The notes beneath the pieces were generated by a model. The model saw only the letters and a program-made list of their open reading frames with translations, made no database searches and was not told the DNA's origin. Made by a program: the position numbers and the translations under genes. DNA of 64,000 nucleotides from UKL13-2 sp038206765 (GTDB taxonomy: Bacteria; Pseudomonadota; Gammaproteobacteria; Burkholderiales; Usitatibacteraceae), in contig JBBRAM010000004.1 of the NCBI GenBank assembly GCA_038206765.1, positions 1 through 64,000 of the forward strand, given 5' to 3'. This document shows positions 1-9,800 of this stretch, piece after piece (within the stretch, counting starts at the first letter, position 1; each line of letters begins with the position of its first letter).

Positions 1-309
1 CAAGAAGAAACATAGCGAATGGTAATCTCAGCATGGTGAAGCCTCTTTTCGATAACAACCGGTTTGTGAATCGACTCTGGATAGTCCTCTGCGGTAAGCG
101 CATGGTTGGCGTTTGTGTCAGATTCGCCATACTATATTCCAGTCTTCAAAACTTGGTAAGTTTGGCCAGCAATAGTCAGGTCTCAAGCATGAACGCTATT
201 TTCTGTTGGGTGACGAACGACTCGTTTGGGTCGCTTGAAGACGATCAAAACACCCAGTCAACCTCGATTCACCGCTCACCGACCCGCATACGAATAAGGA
301 AGAATCCAC
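1..309. other. No recognisable gene; upstream region of the VOC gene
   Basis: I see no convincing coding region here. The plus-strand open frame that crosses it runs into the VOC gene in another frame and resembles no family. The last bases carry an AAGGA ribosome-binding sequence about 10 bases before the VOC start. A short minus-strand frame is open from about position 142 to the window edge and could be the end of a gene outside the window, but it has no start codon. Confidence 0.4.
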
Positions 310-801
310 ATGAAAGCAATCGTCTTAGCCCTCACGCTCGCAGGTGCCGTGGCCTCGGCCGCCATCGCTGGCACGGCAGCGGCGCCACCAGCAGCAAATA
401 CTGAGAAGGTGTCCATGGAGCTCGGAAACTTTTCGGTTAGCCTTGCCGTCAAGGACATCAAAGCTTCTAAGGCATTTTATGAAAAGCTTGACTTCAAGGT
501 TGTCGCCGGCAAGCTCGAACAGAATTGGATCGTCCTGCAGAGCGGGAACGCAAGGATCGGGCTTTTCCAGGGAATGTTTGACAAGAACATCATGACCTTC
601 AACCCAGGCTGGACGAAGGACAAAGAGACCTTGAAGAACTTCCAAGATGTGCGCGAATTGCAGCGCGCCTTGAAGGCCCGCGGGCTTTCGATGGCGCCAG
701 AAGCAGATGAAACGACCGATGGGCCGGCGTACTTTCAAGTCACCGATCCCGACGGCAACACCCTTCTGTTCGATCAACACGTTCCGAGGCCGAAGCGATA
801 G
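310..801 (+). CDS. Exported VOC-family (glyoxalase/dioxygenase-like) protein
   Basis: The 163-residue product begins with a Sec signal peptide (basic start, then an Ala-rich hydrophobic stretch, likely cleaved near residues 20-26), so it should act in the periplasm. Residues about 42-157 form one vicinal-oxygen-chelate domain: the first beta-alpha unit reads FSVSLAVKDIKASKAFYEKL and the C-terminal half has the typical VTDPDGN turn. VOC members include glyoxalase I, extradiol dioxygenases and binding proteins; one exported module gives no clue to substrate. An AAGGA ribosome-binding site precedes the ATG. The gene stands alone, with long non-coding stretches on both sides. The family is secure; the activity is unknown. 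Confidence 0.8.
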   Translation: MKAIVLALTLAGAVASAAIAGTAAAPPAANTEKVSMELGNFSVSLAVKDIKASKAFYEKLDFKVVAGKLEQNWIVLQSGNARIGLFQGMFDKNIMTFNPGWTKDKETLKNFQDVRELQRALKARGLSMAPEADETTDGPAYFQVTDPDGNTLLFDQHVPRPKR

Positions 802-1286
802 CGAAAAACATGCGCCGCAGGGACGGAAAATCAGAGATGGCCGCTTTCGAGCGGAATTGGACAGCGCCATGAACGTCTGCATTGGGACGCTTCGGGATGA
901 AAGGAAGTAGTTTTTGAACTATTTAGCGTGACGGGCAGACGTCCTATAATCCTTAACATCTGCCCTCATAGAGTTTTCTCGCTATCGACCAATCAGTAAT
1001 GCCGTTTTTCTTTGTCGCGCCAAAAGGGTTAGACGACATGATCCGACGCCAACTTGCACGGCTCGGTGCATGGTGCGGTCTCTGCTTTCAGCAGGGAATG
1101 GCCAAACCTGAATCGCTCCATTAAGTCGTCCAGCAAGATCGCGCGGGAAACTCTATACTACATGTGGTTAGCACATAGAAAATTCCCAATCACCACCGTT
1201 TGTCATGGAACGAGCGATGCAATCGAAACCGCTGGCCTTGGCTCGATCTGCCGAGTTTTGTAGCGTCCTTATCCCAATTCCCCTAA
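802..1286. other. Long non-coding stretch before tctB; possible transporter-gene remnant
   Basis: No gene is recognisable in these 485 bases. Because tctB and tctA normally follow a periplasmic receptor gene (tctC), decayed tctC is one explanation, but I find no tctC motif. A 7-bp inverted repeat (GGGCAGA at 933-939 and TCTGCCC at 959-965) with a 19-base loop is present, without a T-run. A short frame from 1038 starts with a basic, hydrophobic peptide and stops after 28 codons. Confidence 0.35.
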
Positions 1287-1709
1287 ATGAATAATCGAGA
1301 TCTCGTCAAAGGCCTTTTCTTTATGGCCTTCTCCCTAATATTTGGCGTGTGGTCACTCCAGTATCAATTGGGGTCATTCAGCCGTGCGGGCGCGGGCCTA
1401 TTCCCGCTGCTGGTGAGTTGCCTATTGTTCCTGATCGGCCTGATCGGCGTACTGCGTTCGCGGTTCGTCGAATCCGTCAAGCTCGAGTTCAACCCTAGGA
1501 ACATCGCCGTCGTTCTGGCGGGACTATGCGGCTTTGCGCTGATCTCCGAGTACCTGAACATGACCGCAGGCATCGTGTTCATGGTGTTCTGCACCACGTT
1601 TGCCGGCACCTCCTATTCGGTGATCCGGAATATCAAAATTTCCGCCGGTTTGCTCGCGATTGCGTTCGCCTTACAAAAACTACTCGGCCTTAATCTGCCT
1701 CTTTTCTAA
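1287..1709 (+). CDS. tctB: Tripartite tricarboxylate transporter small membrane subunit TctB
   Basis: This 140-residue hydrophobic protein has about four membrane helices and the TctB start pattern, a short polar N-terminus followed by GLFFMAFSLIFGVWSLQYQL and a GAGLFPLLV segment. TctB is the small membrane subunit of TTT transporters, which pair a periplasmic receptor (TctC) with TctB and the large TctA to import carboxylates. The TAA stop overlaps the ATG of tctA by one base, so the two are translationally coupled. No tctC lies upstream and tctA is truncated, so this copy is probably no longer functional although its own frame is intact. Confidence 0.8.
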   Translation: MNNRDLVKGLFFMAFSLIFGVWSLQYQLGSFSRAGAGLFPLLVSCLLFLIGLIGVLRSRFVESVKLEFNPRNIAVVLAGLCGFALISEYLNMTAGIVFMVFCTTFAGTSYSVIRNIKISAGLLAIAFALQKLLGLNLPLF

Positions 1710-2545
1710 TGGAAATCCTGCACAACCTCGCGCTGGGCTTTGGACACGCGCTGACTCTGCACAATCTAATGTATTGCGCCATTGGGTGCGTAGTTGGAAC
1801 GTTCGTGGGTCTACTGCCGGGGCTGGGCCCGCTGGCAACCATCAGCTTGTTGCTGCCTTTGACCTACAGCATACCCACAGATGGCTCGCTAATCATGCTG
1901 GCCGGGATTTACTACGGCGCTCAGTACGGCGACAGCGTCAGCGCCATCACCATGAAGATTCCGCACGCCAGTAGCATCGTGGCCTGTATTGATGGCTACC
2001 AGATGACGCTCAACGGTAAGACCGGGCTGGCGTTGTTCACTGCGGGGATTTCAAGCTTCATCGGAGGTACCGTCGCGATTGTCGTGCTGTCCACAATGGC
2101 CCCGTTGCTGGGGGGGGTGGCTTTCCTGTTCGGTCCGGCCGACTACTGTGCCCTGATGTTGTTAGGGTTTGTGTGCGTGAGTTTTGTTACCACAGGAAGC
2201 CTGCTCAACGGCTTGGCGATGAGCTTGATTGGCGTGTTGCTTGGGCAAATCGGCACCGACGTGAACAGCGGCATGCAACGATTCACCCTGGGGTTACCCT
2301 TTTTAGCCGAGGGCTTAGGTGTCGTCAGTATTGCGCTCGGATGCTTTGGCATAGCCGAGATTGCGAAGAATCTCGACAACCGGAACGAGCAGACACCATT
2401 CAATGGCAAGATTAAGCTGATGCCAACTTGGCCCGAGTTCAAGCGTATCATTCCGAGTGCCTTGCGCGGCAGTGTGGTCGGCTCTTTCCTAGGCATTCTA
2501 CCGGGTGGCGGTCCGACGCTCGCCCAGTTTGGCGCCTATTGTTGA
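1709..2545 (+). pseudogene. tctA: Truncated TctA, large permease subunit of a TTT transporter
   Basis: The frame gives 278 residues; TctA proteins usually have about 500. The N-terminal half is well preserved: GLLPGLGPLATISLLLPLTY near residue 35, GIYYGAQYGDSV near 70, and a second pore motif, ILPGGGPTLAQFGAY, at the very end. Homology stops abruptly after GAY. The last codon and the stop (TGT TGA) are the first six bases of an IS21-like end at 2540. The missing C-terminal half is not found downstream, where an unrelated gene begins directly after the relic. It therefore looks like a pseudogene made by insertion followed by deletion. Confidence 0.85.
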
Positions 2546-2689
2546 GTTTCACGTCGAATTGACCCTTCTTTTCAATTTGCACTGACCCGGCAGAAAAACT
2601 TTAAGGGATTGATTCCAATAGAATAAATTAGTGCCATGTAGGGTTAGTTCTCCGCGAGCAGATGGGTCAATCCGGCACAATAATCAACA
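2540..2689. mobile_element. 150-bp relic of an IS21-like element (both ends, no transposase)
   Basis: The two ends are imperfect inverted repeats. Reading inward from 2540 and, on the other strand, inward from 2689, both start TGTTGA and share ATTGACCC at the same offset; about 22 of 30 bases match. The left end has a second internal copy (CACTGACCC near 2580). Terminal TG and multiple GACCC-type subterminal repeats are typical of IS21-family ends. No istA or istB sequence remains. No direct target duplication flanks it, as expected if a deletion started at one end. It supplies the stop codon of tctA and ends two bases before the stop codon of the nuclease gene. Confidence 0.65.
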
Positions 2690-2690
2690 G

Positions 2691-4127
2691 TCAGACAGCC
2701 GACTCAAATAAATCTTCATGAAATGGCGCTGTGCACTTTGTTGTCCCAAACGCATGGCCTTGTTGTAAGCGCTTAACTAATATTTTATAAATATCAGCGT
2801 CGAATGCTGCGTCCATTTTCGTTGTCGTCAGATTCGCTACTAAATCGTCTAGTTCTGCATCGTTCTTTGCTGTGCCGCAATACAGCCAATTCTTAAAAAC
2901 ATGTATATGTTCCCATCCATACTCAGGATGCGTTTCACGTAATGTCATTGCGCCATCCACCGGCCAAGCTGCAAATTGGTGTTCGGCCAGCGCTGTTAAC
3001 AGCCGCAAGTTATGTTGCATCAGGCTCTCTTGTCCGACGCAATAGCCTTGGCACTTTTTTAGTTGGTAGTTAAAGCACGGGCCGACGTGTTTTTTAGTCG
3101 CATGCGAACACAGGCCGTATTCGGTTGCTATTGCCTCAATCGTCGCTTTGGCGCTGGCTTTGGTGGTGAATGGCCCGTATAGATGTGGCTCCGATTGTTG
3201 CGTGAAATCGACCTCCGTCGCCTTCAGAATTTCGACTGGTTTGGCTAGATCAACCAACCGAATAAATGCCAATCCTTGGTTGCGCCGTAGCTTATGGTTT
3301 CGTAATGGCATCAGGGTTTTGACCAGTTGGGCTTCCCGCAACAGCGCGCCCAATTCACCTGCGGTTTCTTCATAATCAATCCGCATTAATTCGACCGACA
3401 AGCGTTGGTCGTTTGCACTGCGATGATCGCTGGAGAAGTGTGAGCGAACACGTGTGCGTATATTGTTGCCTTTGCCAATATAGATCGGCAAATCATTGAC
3501 CCCGTAAAATGTGTAAACACCAGGCCCTTCTGGCAATCCGTCGAGCGCACCCGGCATCAACTGGGGCGGCAAGCTCGGCATTTTGAGTAGGGTTTTGATG
3601 GCGCTGGCAACTTCTACGACCGGGTGGTCGCGCTTCACCACTTCTAGGAATTGCTGGACGGCGCGAGCGTCGCCCAATGCCCGATGACGGTCTGCGTAGT
3701 TGAGCAAATATCGATCGCGTAGTGCATCAAGTGAATGCGAGCGCTCATCGGGGTAGAGCCTTCTGGAAAGCCTGACTGTACAAAGCACCTCGGCGGTAAA
3801 TGCCATGCCGACACGCCGAAACTCGTTTTTGATAAAGCCATAATCAAATCGGGCGTTATGCGCCACAAACACATGCTTGTTTAAACGGCGATGCACTTCT
3901 GCTGCCACTTCCCGAAACTTCGGTGCATCGCGCACCATGTCGGGATTGATCCCCGTGAGCCACTGGATCTCTACTGGAATCGCGCATTCGGGATTAATGA
4001 GCGTGGCCCATTCATCAACAACCTTACCATTCACAACAGTCAGAATCGCAATTTCGGTAACGCGGTCCGCCGTGGCTGTCATGCCAGTCGTTTCAGTGTC
4101 GATGATGGCGAAGGGGATAGGGAACAT
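2691..4127 (-). CDS. DEDDh exonuclease fused to a UvrC/Cho-like GIY-YIG nuclease
   Basis: I choose the ATG at 4127 (478 residues) because the exonuclease fold starts there; an upstream extension is low complexity. Residues 1-170 are an epsilon-type 3'-5' exonuclease: D10 and E12 in IIDTETTG, D95 in HNARFDYGF, H148 and D153 in HRALGDAR. Residues about 200-290 are a GIY-YIG domain (GVY at 203-205, YIGKG at 216-220). Behind it comes a cysteine set spaced C-x10-C-x7-C-x3-C, close to the Fe-S cluster spacing of UvrC. The same architecture is known in bacterial epsilon/Cho-type proteins that cut damaged DNA. It faces away from imuA across a LexA box and is probably SOS-induced too. Confidence 0.85.
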   Translation of the reverse strand: MFPIPFAIIDTETTGMTATADRVTEIAILTVVNGKVVDEWATLINPECAIPVEIQWLTGINPDMVRDAPKFREVAAEVHRRLNKHVFVAHNARFDYGFIKNEFRRVGMAFTAEVLCTVRLSRRLYPDERSHSLDALRDRYLLNYADRHRALGDARAVQQFLEVVKRDHPVVEVASAIKTLLKMPSLPPQLMPGALDGLPEGPGVYTFYGVNDLPIYIGKGNNIRTRVRSHFSSDHRSANDQRLSVELMRIDYEETAGELGALLREAQLVKTLMPLRNHKLRRNQGLAFIRLVDLAKPVEILKATEVDFTQQSEPHLYGPFTTKASAKATIEAIATEYGLCSHATKKHVGPCFNYQLKKCQGYCVGQESLMQHNLRLLTALAEHQFAAWPVDGAMTLRETHPEYGWEHIHVFKNWLYCGTAKNDAELDDLVANLTTTKMDAAFDADIYKILVKRLQQGHAFGTTKCTAPFHEDLFESAV

Positions 4128-4224
4128 GAGTTTGATTGATGAAGAACAGAAGGACGAAAGAACTAAAGAGCTAAAGAACAAAACAAAAAAGTCAAAAGAA
4201 TGACACGTTAGCTTGCATCAAAAA

Positions 4225-4240
4225 CTGTATTTATGTACAG
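4225..4240. promoter_or_regulatory. LexA (SOS) box
   Basis: CTGTATTTATGTACAG matches the CTGT-N8-ACAG LexA operator with both half-sites perfect. It overlaps a plausible sigma-70 promoter facing imuA: TTGCAT at 4213-4218, 17 bases, then TACAGT at 4236-4241. It lies about 70 bases before imuA and about 100 bases before the divergent nuclease gene, so it may control both. Confidence 0.85.
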
Positions 4241-4310
4241 TATATTAAATCCCATCAAAACTCAATGCCATCTTAAATTGGCCCAAGCTAATCCAAGATA
4301 ATTGCCCGAC

Positions 4311-5135
4311 ATGCATCCGCAAGCCAATATCGATGAAATCCTCAAGCACCCGGCTATATGGCGCATCGGCCAAATACCGGCCAGTTTGAAGGACAGCATC
4401 CCCACGGGGCATTCGATATTAGATGCGTTACTACCCTCGCACGGTTGGGCGCAAGGTGAGCTGACTGAAATTCTTACCAACGAGCAAGGCATTGGCGAGC
4501 TGTTGTTGATGGCACCCGCCATTCGGCAAGCCACGCAAGCCGGACGTAGTGTGGTTTTGATTGCGCCACCCTATTTACCGTACCCGATGGCACTCGAATC
4601 ACTGGGCGTTCGCCTGAATCGGGTGGTGCTCATTCAGGCCGATGGTGAAGAGCGGCTGTGGGCGACGGAGCAGGCAGCAAAGTCTGGCGCCTGCGGCATG
4701 GCGATTACTTGGGGTAGCGCTAACAGAAAAGAATGGTGTTATCCGGCTTTGCGGCGCTTGCAGGTAGCCGCTGATAGCGGCAACACTGCGTTAGTGGCCT
4801 ACCGGCCTGCTAATGCGATGTTGGATGCCTCGCCTGCGCCCACCCGGTTGGTCGTTTTGGCGCAACAAGGCATGTTGCAAATAAAAATCGCAAAACGGCG
4901 CGGTGCGTTGCTGGCTGAAACGATTAGCTTGAATCTGCACACGCCGCACTGGCAACAACGCACTGTTCAACATAACCGTGAGATTGAGATTGCACAACAA
5001 GCTGCACAACAGGCCGCGCAAGTAGCATTGCAAGAACGACGCGGCCAATTTCAACGAGATGCCACAATTAATAGGGCACCAATTTCTATCTTAGCTACAG
5101 TGCAGCCACCTGCACATCCGTCTAGTGCGCGATAG
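4311..5135 (+). CDS. imuA: ImuA, RecA-like partner of the SOS mutasome
   Basis: ImuA (also called SulA2) acts with ImuB and DnaE2 in damage-induced mutagenesis. The 274-residue protein has the family start (ILKHPAIWRIGQ, then PTGHSILDALLPSHGW-QGELTEIL) and a RecA-like fold without a good P-loop: the Walker A region reads EILTNEQGIGELLLM. The C-terminus is Gln/Ala-rich (EIAQQAAQQAAQ). A TTG nine bases upstream is in frame, but I prefer the ATG at 4311. It is the first gene after the LexA box, and imuB starts 8 bases after its stop. Confidence 0.85.
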   Translation: MHPQANIDEILKHPAIWRIGQIPASLKDSIPTGHSILDALLPSHGWAQGELTEILTNEQGIGELLLMAPAIRQATQAGRSVVLIAPPYLPYPMALESLGVRLNRVVLIQADGEERLWATEQAAKSGACGMAITWGSANRKEWCYPALRRLQVAADSGNTALVAYRPANAMLDASPAPTRLVVLAQQGMLQIKIAKRRGALLAETISLNLHTPHWQQRTVQHNREIEIAQQAAQQAAQVALQERRGQFQRDATINRAPISILATVQPPAHPSSAR

Positions 5136-5143
5136 GTTTTGCG

Positions 5144-6736
5144 ATGTTGTGGATTGCCTTATACCTACCCGAATTGCCTCTGCAATTAGCGTTGCGCTCG
5201 CAGCCAATTAGTGAAACTGGGCCAGAATTTCAGCAGCCCTCAGTGCAAGATCTATCAGCGCAGCAGCCATTAGTTGTTTCAACCGGCCCAGATAACCGGC
5301 CCATTGTTCAGTCGGCAAACGAAACCGCTCAAGCTGTTGGAATTCAAGCTGGCATTTCGATTGCGTCAGCGCGTGCATTGACACTCAAAGGGCAAACGCT
5401 GCGCATTGTCGCAAGGCACATAGGCCATGAGCAAGAGGCCGTGAATAACCTTGCCGGATGGGCGGGCCAGTTCACGCCATCTGTTTCGGTGAAAGACGCG
5501 GAAGGTTTACTGTTAGAAGTGGCATCTACGCTGCGATTGCATCAGGGGCTTGCCATGCTTTTAGGGCAGATTCGGCGCGGTGTAAAAGCCTTGGGCTATC
5601 GCGTCGCAATGGGGGTCGCGCCAACACCACTAGCCGCATGGCTATTTGCCAAAGCGCGGCATCAAGGCTTTGAAATACGGGTTTGCCAGCATAAGTCTGA
5701 ATTGGAATCGCGGGTCGCTAACTTGCCAATCAGCTTGCTCGATTGGCCTGTAGTGGCTATCAACACGCTATCGGACTTAGGGATTAAACGGATTGCCGAT
5801 TGCTTAGCATTACCGCCTGATGGCTTCACGAAACGCTTTGGTGCAGACCAATGGTTTGACCTGCAACGAATATTGGCACGATTACCCGATCCACGCCGTT
5901 ATTACCTACCGCCCGATACTTATCAAGCGCGTGCTGAATTTGGTTTTGAGATCAACGACGCGATGGCGCTGTTATTTTCTTTAACGCGATTGTTGGTTGA
6001 GATGGAAGGATTCTTGCGCGGGCGCGGTGCCGGTGTGCTGGACTATGCCATTACCTTGCATCATGCCCATCGCAGCCAAACATCAATCCGGATTCGCATT
6101 GCCAAGGTAGAGCGTCAAAGCGACCGGCTAATAGTACTTGCGCGGGAACATTTGCTGAACCTCGCCTTGTCCGACACCGTTACCGCACTTTCGATTCAGG
6201 TTGATCAGTTACAGCCGTATCAAGAAGTGAGCGAAAGCTGGTTACCCGATCCACAACAGCAGCCCGATAGTTGGTTTCGTCTGCTCGACAAACTCACGGC
6301 CCGCTTGGGTGCGGATAACGTGGTGCAGCTCAGATCGGTTGAGGACCATCGGCCAGAGGAAAGCTGGACGGCGAGTGCGGCTAATATTTCAGTGGCCACT
6401 AAAACCCTCACTAAAAACCCCACTAAAACATCTGTAAAAGCCACGCGCCTCAGCCAAGCGCTTTCGACATCGTTAGCGCCACGTCCGCTATTTTTGCTGA
6501 ATACACCGCGGAAATTATTGCTTGAGCAAGGCCAACCGCGTTGCCATGGCGCGATTCACCTTATCAGCGGCCCCGAACGCATTGAATCTGGTTGGTGGGA
6601 CGGTCGACCCGCCGCTCGCGATTACTTTGTCGGACGCAACTCGCATGGCGAAACGATGTGGCTATTTATAAATCACGCTAACGTCCATACCAGCAACGCA
6701 CATGCTGATTGGTATCTGCATGGTTACTTTGCCTAG
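5144..6736 (+). CDS. imuB: ImuB, catalytically inactive Y-family polymerase homologue
   Basis: At 530 residues this is a full-length ImuB. It begins MLWIALYLPELPLQLALRS where active Y-family polymerases have an acidic metal-binding motif, so the first catalytic aspartate is missing, as is usual for ImuB. The palm, fingers and little-finger regions follow (for example the region near residue 160 reading GYRVAMGVAPTPLAAWLFA), and the C-terminus near residue 495 contains the ERIESGWWDGRPAARDYFVG signature. ImuB bridges the beta clamp, ImuA and DnaE2. It lies 8 bases behind imuA and is separated from dnaE2 by a 109-base spacer made largely of tandem repeats. Confidence 0.9.
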   Translation: MLWIALYLPELPLQLALRSQPISETGPEFQQPSVQDLSAQQPLVVSTGPDNRPIVQSANETAQAVGIQAGISIASARALTLKGQTLRIVARHIGHEQEAVNNLAGWAGQFTPSVSVKDAEGLLLEVASTLRLHQGLAMLLGQIRRGVKALGYRVAMGVAPTPLAAWLFAKARHQGFEIRVCQHKSELESRVANLPISLLDWPVVAINTLSDLGIKRIADCLALPPDGFTKRFGADQWFDLQRILARLPDPRRYYLPPDTYQARAEFGFEINDAMALLFSLTRLLVEMEGFLRGRGAGVLDYAITLHHAHRSQTSIRIRIAKVERQSDRLIVLAREHLLNLALSDTVTALSIQVDQLQPYQEVSESWLPDPQQQPDSWFRLLDKLTARLGADNVVQLRSVEDHRPEESWTASAANISVATKTLTKNPTKTSVKATRLSQALSTSLAPRPLFLLNTPRKLLLEQGQPRCHGAIHLISGPERIESGWWDGRPAARDYFVGRNSHGETMWLFINHANVHTSNAHADWYLHGYFA

Positions 6737-6739
6737 TGT

Positions 6740-6809
6740 CTAAGGCGAATCACCTAAGGCACACCAACTAAGGCACATCACCTAAAGCTCATCAACCAAA
6801 GCACGTTAA
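6740..6809 (+). repeat. Five tandem 14-bp repeats between imuB and dnaE2
   Basis: Five contiguous 14-base units fill the spacer: 6740-6753, 6754-6767, 6768-6781, 6782-6795 and 6796-6809. The consensus is CTAAGGCACATCAM. Units 2 and 3 are closest to each other; the last diverges most. The array starts just after the imuB stop codon and ends 36 bases before the dnaE2 ATG. It is not translated in any convincing frame. Confidence 0.85.
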
Positions 6810-6845
6810 CTTCCGTAACCTTGCATTCAATTAAAAATATCGATC

Positions 6846-9800
6846 ATGCTGCCCAGTTATGCCGAACTACATTGCCTCACCAATTACACTTTCTTACGTG
6901 GCGCATCGCACGCCGAGGAATTGGTACGGCAAGCGTGGAAGATGGGCTATTCGGCTTTGGCAATTACGGATGAATGCTCGATGGCTGGTGTGGTGCGAGC
7001 GCACGTAGAAGCAAAAGAGTTAGGCCTCAAAATACTCATTGGCAGCGAGTTTAATTTGATCGATGGCTTAAAGCTCGTCATCATCGCGATGAACGTGAAT
7101 GGTTACGGTAATTTGTGCGAGTTGATTACCTTAGCGCGGGGACGCTGTGAAAAGGGTCAATATCAGCTTGCAAGCAGGGATCTGCCAGGCGCGATTGATG
7201 ATTGCCTGCTGCTCTGGTGTCCCAATATCGATAATCCCCAGCATATTGAGCAAGCCCAAGTCCAAGCCCAAGCATCATGGCTCGTCGCTCATTTTTTAAG
7301 CCGTTGCTGGATTGCCGTTGAGCTTCTACGCGGCGCTGATGATGAACACAAATTGCATATGTTGCGAGAACTCGGCAAAGAAACCGGGCTGCGATTATTA
7401 GCTGCTGGTGATGTTCATATGCATGCCCGCAAGCGCCGTCATTTGCAGGATGTCGCAACGGCTATTCGTCTCAATAGGCCGATTGCCGAATGTGGTGCTG
7501 CGTTGTATCCCAATGGCGAACGCTATCTGCGCTCTATTGGTCGTTTGGGCAAGGTGTACCCGCCGGACTTGTTGATTGAAACCGTGGCATTTGCAAGGCG
7601 CTGTGAATTTAGTTTGTCAGAAATTAAGTACGAATATCCCGAAGAGATCGTACCTGCGGGCGAATCACCAACATCCTATTTACGATGCCTTACCTATGAA
7701 GGCGTCAAGACGCGCTATCCAAACGGGCTCACTGACAAGTTGCGCGGGATTATTGAATACGAGCTTGAGCTGATCGCCGAGATGCAATACGAGCCTTATT
7801 TTCTAACGGTCTATGACATTGTTCGCTTTGCCCGCAGCAGAAACATTTTATGCCAAGGTCGTGGCTCAGCGGCTAACTCGGCAGTCTGTTATTGCTTAGG
7901 AATCACCGAGGTTGACCCCAGCCGGATGCAGGTATTGTTTGAGCGGTTTATTTCGCGAGAACGCAATGAACCACCGGATATTGATGTGGATTTTGAGCAT
8001 GAACGGCGTGAAGAAGTAATGCAGTATTTGTTCGCTAAATATGGGCGAGATCGCGCGGCCATCACCGCCACAGTGGCCACTTATCATTACAAAGGCGCGA
8101 TGCGCGATGTGGGCAAGGCGCTAGGTTTTTCATTAGATCAAGTTGATAAACTCTCAGCGGCGATGACGTTGCGCTTTGAGCCGGGCGTGCCGACTGAACG
8201 ATTGATTGAGGCGGGTTTTGATCCTGACAACGCCAAGGTGCAGCAGTTGTTGGAACTGGTATCGGAGATTCGTTCATTCCCCCGTCATCAGTCGCAACAC
8301 TCGGGCGGCTTTGTGTTGGATAACCGTAAGCTCACGCGCTTGGTGCCCGTTGAGCCAGCGCGGATGGATGGCCGCACCATCATTCAGTGGGATAAGTACG
8401 ACCTAGATGCGCTGGGGTTGATGAAGGTGGATGTGTTGGCGCTGGGTATCATGACTTGCTTACGAAAATCGATGGATTTGATGAACGATTTTGCGAGTCA
8501 ATTTGCTGCCGCAAACTCAAACTATAAGGCAATGACGATCCAAGACATTCCACGCGAAGACCCCAAGGTTTACGACATGCTTTGCGCGGCCGATACAATT
8601 GGCTTGTTTCAGGTAGAAAGCCGTGCGCAAATGGCGCGGCTGCCCACCTTAAAACCGCGCACTTTTTACGATATTGTGGTGCAGGTTGCGATTGTGCGCC
8701 CCGGTCCAATCAAAGGCGGCATGGTGCATCCATATCTGAACCGGCGCTCAGGTAAGGAGCCGGTTATGTATCCGTCGGATGACATCAAATTCATCTTAGA
8801 ACGCACATTGGGGGTGACGATTTTCCAAGAGCAGGTGATGGCGATTGCCATTTCCGCAGCGGGCTTTACACCCGGCGAGGCCGATATGTTGCGCCGGGCG
8901 ATGGCGGCTTGGAAACGCAAAGGGGGGCTGGAACCGTTTCGCGACAAGCTGATTTTGGGGATGCTGTCGCGGGGATATCAGCAACGTTATGCGGAACAGA
9001 TTTTTGAGATGGTAAAAGGGTTTGGGGAATATGGTTTTCCGGAAAGCCATGCAGCTAGTTTTGCCCTGCTGGTGTATGTATCAGCTTGGCTGAAGTGTTA
9101 TCACCCGGCGGCATTTGCGGCAGGCCTGTTGAACAGTATGCCGATGGGTTTCTATCGCCCTGCACAGATTATTTATGATGCGCAGCGGCATGGAGTAGAG
9201 GTTTATCCGGTCGATGTGATGGCCAGCGATTGGGATTCCAGTTTGCGTCCTGACAAAAACGGTAAACCTGCCATTCGGCTGGGATTAAAAGAAATTAAGG
9301 GTTTGTCCAAATCAGGTGGACAGCGGTTGGTTGATGCACGCAAGCAACAAGCGTTTGTGGATGTAGACGACATTAAAGAGCGAGCATGGCTGGATGCGAA
9401 GGATATGCACGCGCTGGCAGAGGCAGATGCCTTTAAAACCTTGGCAGGCCATCGCCGTGCCGCATTGTGGCAAACACTGGGCACTGAAATGCCAACGCAA
9501 TTATTGAAAGGGGCGAAGCAGAGTGAGCGGCAAATATCTCTGTTACCCAAAACGGAAGGTGAGGAAGTATTGGCGGATTATGGGCGGGTTGGGCTGACGC
9601 TCAGAGCACACCCACTGAAACTGTTGCGACCAAAACTCAAACGGATGAAGCTGCAAGCCTCCGATGAATTACAACACGCCCGGCAAGGCCAGATCGTGCG
9701 AACGACGGGGATTGTGATTAACCGGCAGCGGCCTGATACGGCAGCGGGTGTGACGTTTGTGACCTTGGAGGATGAGTTCGGTTTGATTAACATCACCGTT

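Noticed and set aside
1..142. Minus-strand frame open to the window edge
   Set aside because: It has no start codon and a stop just upstream, is under 50 codons, and resembles no family I know; it may be chance or the tail of a gene outside the window.
1054..1263. 69-codon plus-strand frame before tctB
   Set aside because: Composition is not protein-like and no TctC motif is present.
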